Shown: in pieces, positions 5,573 to 7,249 of the stretch | Numbering within the stretch: the first letter of the stretch is position 1 | Layout: every line of letters begins with the position of its first letter | Assembly (NCBI GenBank): GCA_015490105.1 | Contig: WFYK01000156.1 | Location: 1 to 7,249, forward strand | Source of the DNA: Aquificaceae bacterium | GTDB taxonomy: Bacteria > Aquificota > Aquificia > Aquificales > Aquificaceae | Direction of reading: 5' to 3' | Length of the DNA stretch: 7,249 nucleotides | Notes under the pieces: model-generated | What the model was told of the DNA's origin: nothing | Seen by the model: only the letters and a program-made list of their open reading frames with translations | Database searches by the model: none | Made by a program: the position numbers and the translations under genes

Positions 5573-7249
5573 TCAGCCCTCCCAAAGGACCCTGATTGCC
5601 TTACTCCATATATTATCGCCCTCTCTGGCCTTGTTTACAACCCAAGCCATAAGATCTTTGTCTTTGGTCATATCCGCTAAAACCGCCAGCCTAAAGAGTG
5701 CCCACCAGTAGTTTTGATCCTTCTTCCCTGTCTCCACGATCCTTCTATAGGTTTTCTTCGCCTGCTCTAAGTTTCCGTTTTCATAGAAGAGATCGGCGAG
5801 CTTGAGCAGAGCTATGCTTTCGTAAGGAGAGAAGCGATCCTTTTTAAAGTCCAGCTGTGCTACTGCTTCTTGCAGATCCTTTAGACTTTCACCCACTATG
5901 CCTATAAGCAATTTGGCTTCCAAGAGGTCATCTCCTGAAAGTTGGGGAAGGGTTTGCTTTAAAAGATCGAGGGCTTCTTTGTATTTTCCTTCTACGATCA
6001 ATATCTTAGCTCTCAAGAACTGAGCCACTTCCGGATCGGGAACGAGATCTATTACCTCTTTAGCCTTTGGGTTACCCAAAAACACCAAGCTTCTTGCCAA
6101 GAGTTCTATACCTCCCCCTTCGCCCAGCAGGGTTATGTAGTTATAGGGGTTGGCTAAGTAAACATCCCTCAAGAAAACTGCGTCTTCCCTTTTGTAGGGA
6201 GAGTAGTTCTTCAGAGGCTTCCTGACTTTGTTTATAAATTTTTCAAAGCTTATGAGATCGTTTTCGAGGACTATCTCCCTAAGTTTTACCTTCTTGAGTT
6301 TCATAAGATCCTTTTCACCTTCTAAGAGTTTCTTTTCTTTAAGAGCAAAGTAGTAAATCCCTAAGGTGGGAAGTTCACCGAAGGCGTCTTCTATGTTTAG
6401 CCAAGCTAAATCTTGGAGTGTTTTCCTGTAGCCTTTAAAGGCTTTCTCATAGACTTTAAGAAAGTCCTCATACATCCAAAGTTGTGAGTGAAGGACTTGA
6501 GCGAACTTACTATAGAAGAGGGCGTTGTCTTTTACAACCTCCTTGTAGTGAAGGAAGGCGTCCTTGAAGTTGTTAGTTTCCAAGTTAAGTAGGGTCAGAT
6601 AATATGAAGCCCTTTCGGAGTAAATTTTCATAGGATCCCTTCTTTTGGTTAGCTCCAAATATAGCAGGCCTTTGTTAATGTCTCCCATTTTGTAGTAGGA
6701 GACACCCATTCTGTAAAGAAGGTGTGGGTCTTCTCTGAGGTGCGTGTTTATATTAAGGGCTATGGTCATGTATTCGACTGCCATAGGATACCTTCCCAAG
6801 TTGAAGTTGTAAAAGCCCATGGTCATGTAAAACGTGTCCAAGTAATCCGCCGGAACCCCTTTTTGACTCAAACCGCTTATATAGTTGTATCCCTCTATCC
6901 CCCCTTCCAAAGAGGAAGCGTATCCGTATTTGATCATGTATTCAACCTTGTTCGTTTCCCCGTAGAGGTTTGCATATATGTTCTTTGCGGTTCCATACCA
7001 CTGCAGAAGCAGGTAAGCATCCGCTACAAACTCCCTTTGGGTGTGTATAAATCTTGGAACCTTGTAGTAAAAGAGATACTGGTTAAGGTAGCCTATCGCA
7101 GCGTGGATACCCCTTCTATCTCCGAAAGCGTAAGCGTAGAGGGCGTAGCTCTTTCCGAGATACAAGTAAGCGAGCTCTCCGTAGTAGGACTTAGGGTTGT
7201 AAGAGTAAGCTTTTGAAAAGTAGGTGACCGCATCCAGGTAGTTTAAAAC
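5573..7249 (-). CDS. Tyrosine-rich tetratricopeptide-repeat protein, 5' end outside window
   Basis: The frame is open from the right edge to TGA at 5573-5575: 558 visible residues with no start in view. A TTG at 7165 is internal, because the TPR pattern continues upstream of it, so the gene enters from outside. The protein is an all-helical solenoid. TPR-like helix pairs are seen at about 1-40, 134-168 (FNLGRYPMAVEYMTIALNIN), 176-206 (YRMGVSYYKMGDINKGLLYL), 210-242, 406-437 (AKILIVEGKYKEALDLLKQ) and 476-508 (ADLFYENGNLEQAKKTYRRI). The middle (about 300-375) is less regular. The first 128 visible residues hold 24 tyrosines (19%), far above normal. No signal peptide or membrane segment can be judged because the N-terminus is missing. 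It ends 2 bases before the preferred flgB start and carries the flgB ribosome site, so it is part of the rod operon. A flagellar assembly or motor-scaffold role is inference from position only; I do not recognise the specific family. Confidence 0.88.
   Translation of the reverse strand, partial: VLNYLDAVTYFSKAYSYNPKSYYGELAYLYLGKSYALYAYAFGDRRGIHAAIGYLNQYLFYYKVPRFIHTQREFVADAYLLLQWYGTAKNIYANLYGETNKVEYMIKYGYASSLEGGIEGYNYISGLSQKGVPADYLDTFYMTMGFYNFNLGRYPMAVEYMTIALNINTHLREDPHLLYRMGVSYYKMGDINKGLLYLELTKRRDPMKIYSERASYYLTLLNLETNNFKDAFLHYKEVVKDNALFYSKFAQVLHSQLWMYEDFLKVYEKAFKGYRKTLQDLAWLNIEDAFGELPTLGIYYFALKEKKLLEGEKDLMKLKKVKLREIVLENDLISFEKFINKVRKPLKNYSPYKREDAVFLRDVYLANPYNYITLLGEGGGIELLARSLVFLGNPKAKEVIDLVPDPEVAQFLRAKILIVEGKYKEALDLLKQTLPQLSGDDLLEAKLLIGIVGESLKDLQEAVAQLDFKKDRFSPYESIALLKLADLFYENGNLEQAKKTYRRIVETGKKDQNYWWALFRLAVLADMTKDKDLMAWVVNKAREGDNIWSKAIRVLWEG
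5577..5583 (-). promoter_or_regulatory. Ribosome binding site deciding the flgB start
   Basis: On the minus strand, GGGAGGG lies within the last codons of the TPR gene, 6 bases upstream of the TTG at 5570. If translation instead began at the TTG at 5585, this purine tract would code for the second and third residues (Gly-Gly) and would be wasted as a ribosome site. It therefore favours the shorter 124-residue FlgB. Confidence 0.6.

Noticed and set aside
7163..7165. TTG as a possible start of the TPR protein
   Set aside because: The same frame stays open for 28 more codons to the window edge and those codons give a TPR-like, tyrosine-rich sequence, so the TTG is an internal Leu codon.
6722..7216. 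Open frame of 164 codons on the plus strand, opposite the TPR gene
   Set aside because: It mirrors the Tyr codon repeats (GTA on the opposite strand, giving many Val) of the TPR gene, has no recognisable domain, and the sense frame continues open to the window edge.

Overview
The window is a dense flagellar locus that looks like it comes from a thermophilic Aquificales (Aquificaceae) bacterium. The reasons are an exopolyphosphatase closely resembling, from memory, the Aquifex aeolicus Ppx/GppA protein (shared segments such as VGLGGTITT, VYPYDP and EDRRAxVILAGI), Lys/Glu-rich proteins, heavy use of AGG/AGA and ATA codons, and extreme gene packing. The match is clearly not identical, so a relative of Aquifex rather than A. 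aeolicus itself is likely. The placement is inference; no search was run.

Plus strand, left half: the 3' end of flaG, then fliD (filament cap), fliS (flagellin chaperone), a small helical gene starting at a CTG codon that sits where fliT would be expected, and ppx/gppA. Minus strand, right half, read from the right edge: a large tyrosine-rich TPR protein (5' end outside the window), then flgB and flgC (proximal rod), fliE (rod/MS-ring adaptor) and fliF (MS ring). The two gene trains converge, and ppx and fliF overlap by 15 bases at their 3' ends.

Only about 11 bases lie between genes. Neighbouring genes overlap by 1, 26, 10 and 4 bases or are separated by 1 to 6 bases, so each train reads as one translationally coupled operon whose promoter lies outside the window. 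I see no RNA genes, mobile elements, CRISPR arrays, long repeats, internal promoters or convincing terminators.

Functionally, the right-hand operon builds the export-gate base and proximal rod (FliF, FliE, FlgB, FlgC), plus a probable accessory TPR factor. The left-hand operon builds and chaperones the filament end (FlaG, FliD, FliS, FliT-like). Points worth attention are the CTG-initiated FliT-like gene hidden between fliS and ppx, the coupled TPR protein ahead of flgB, the ppx gene riding at the end of a filament operon, and the likely flgB start at a downstream TTG.
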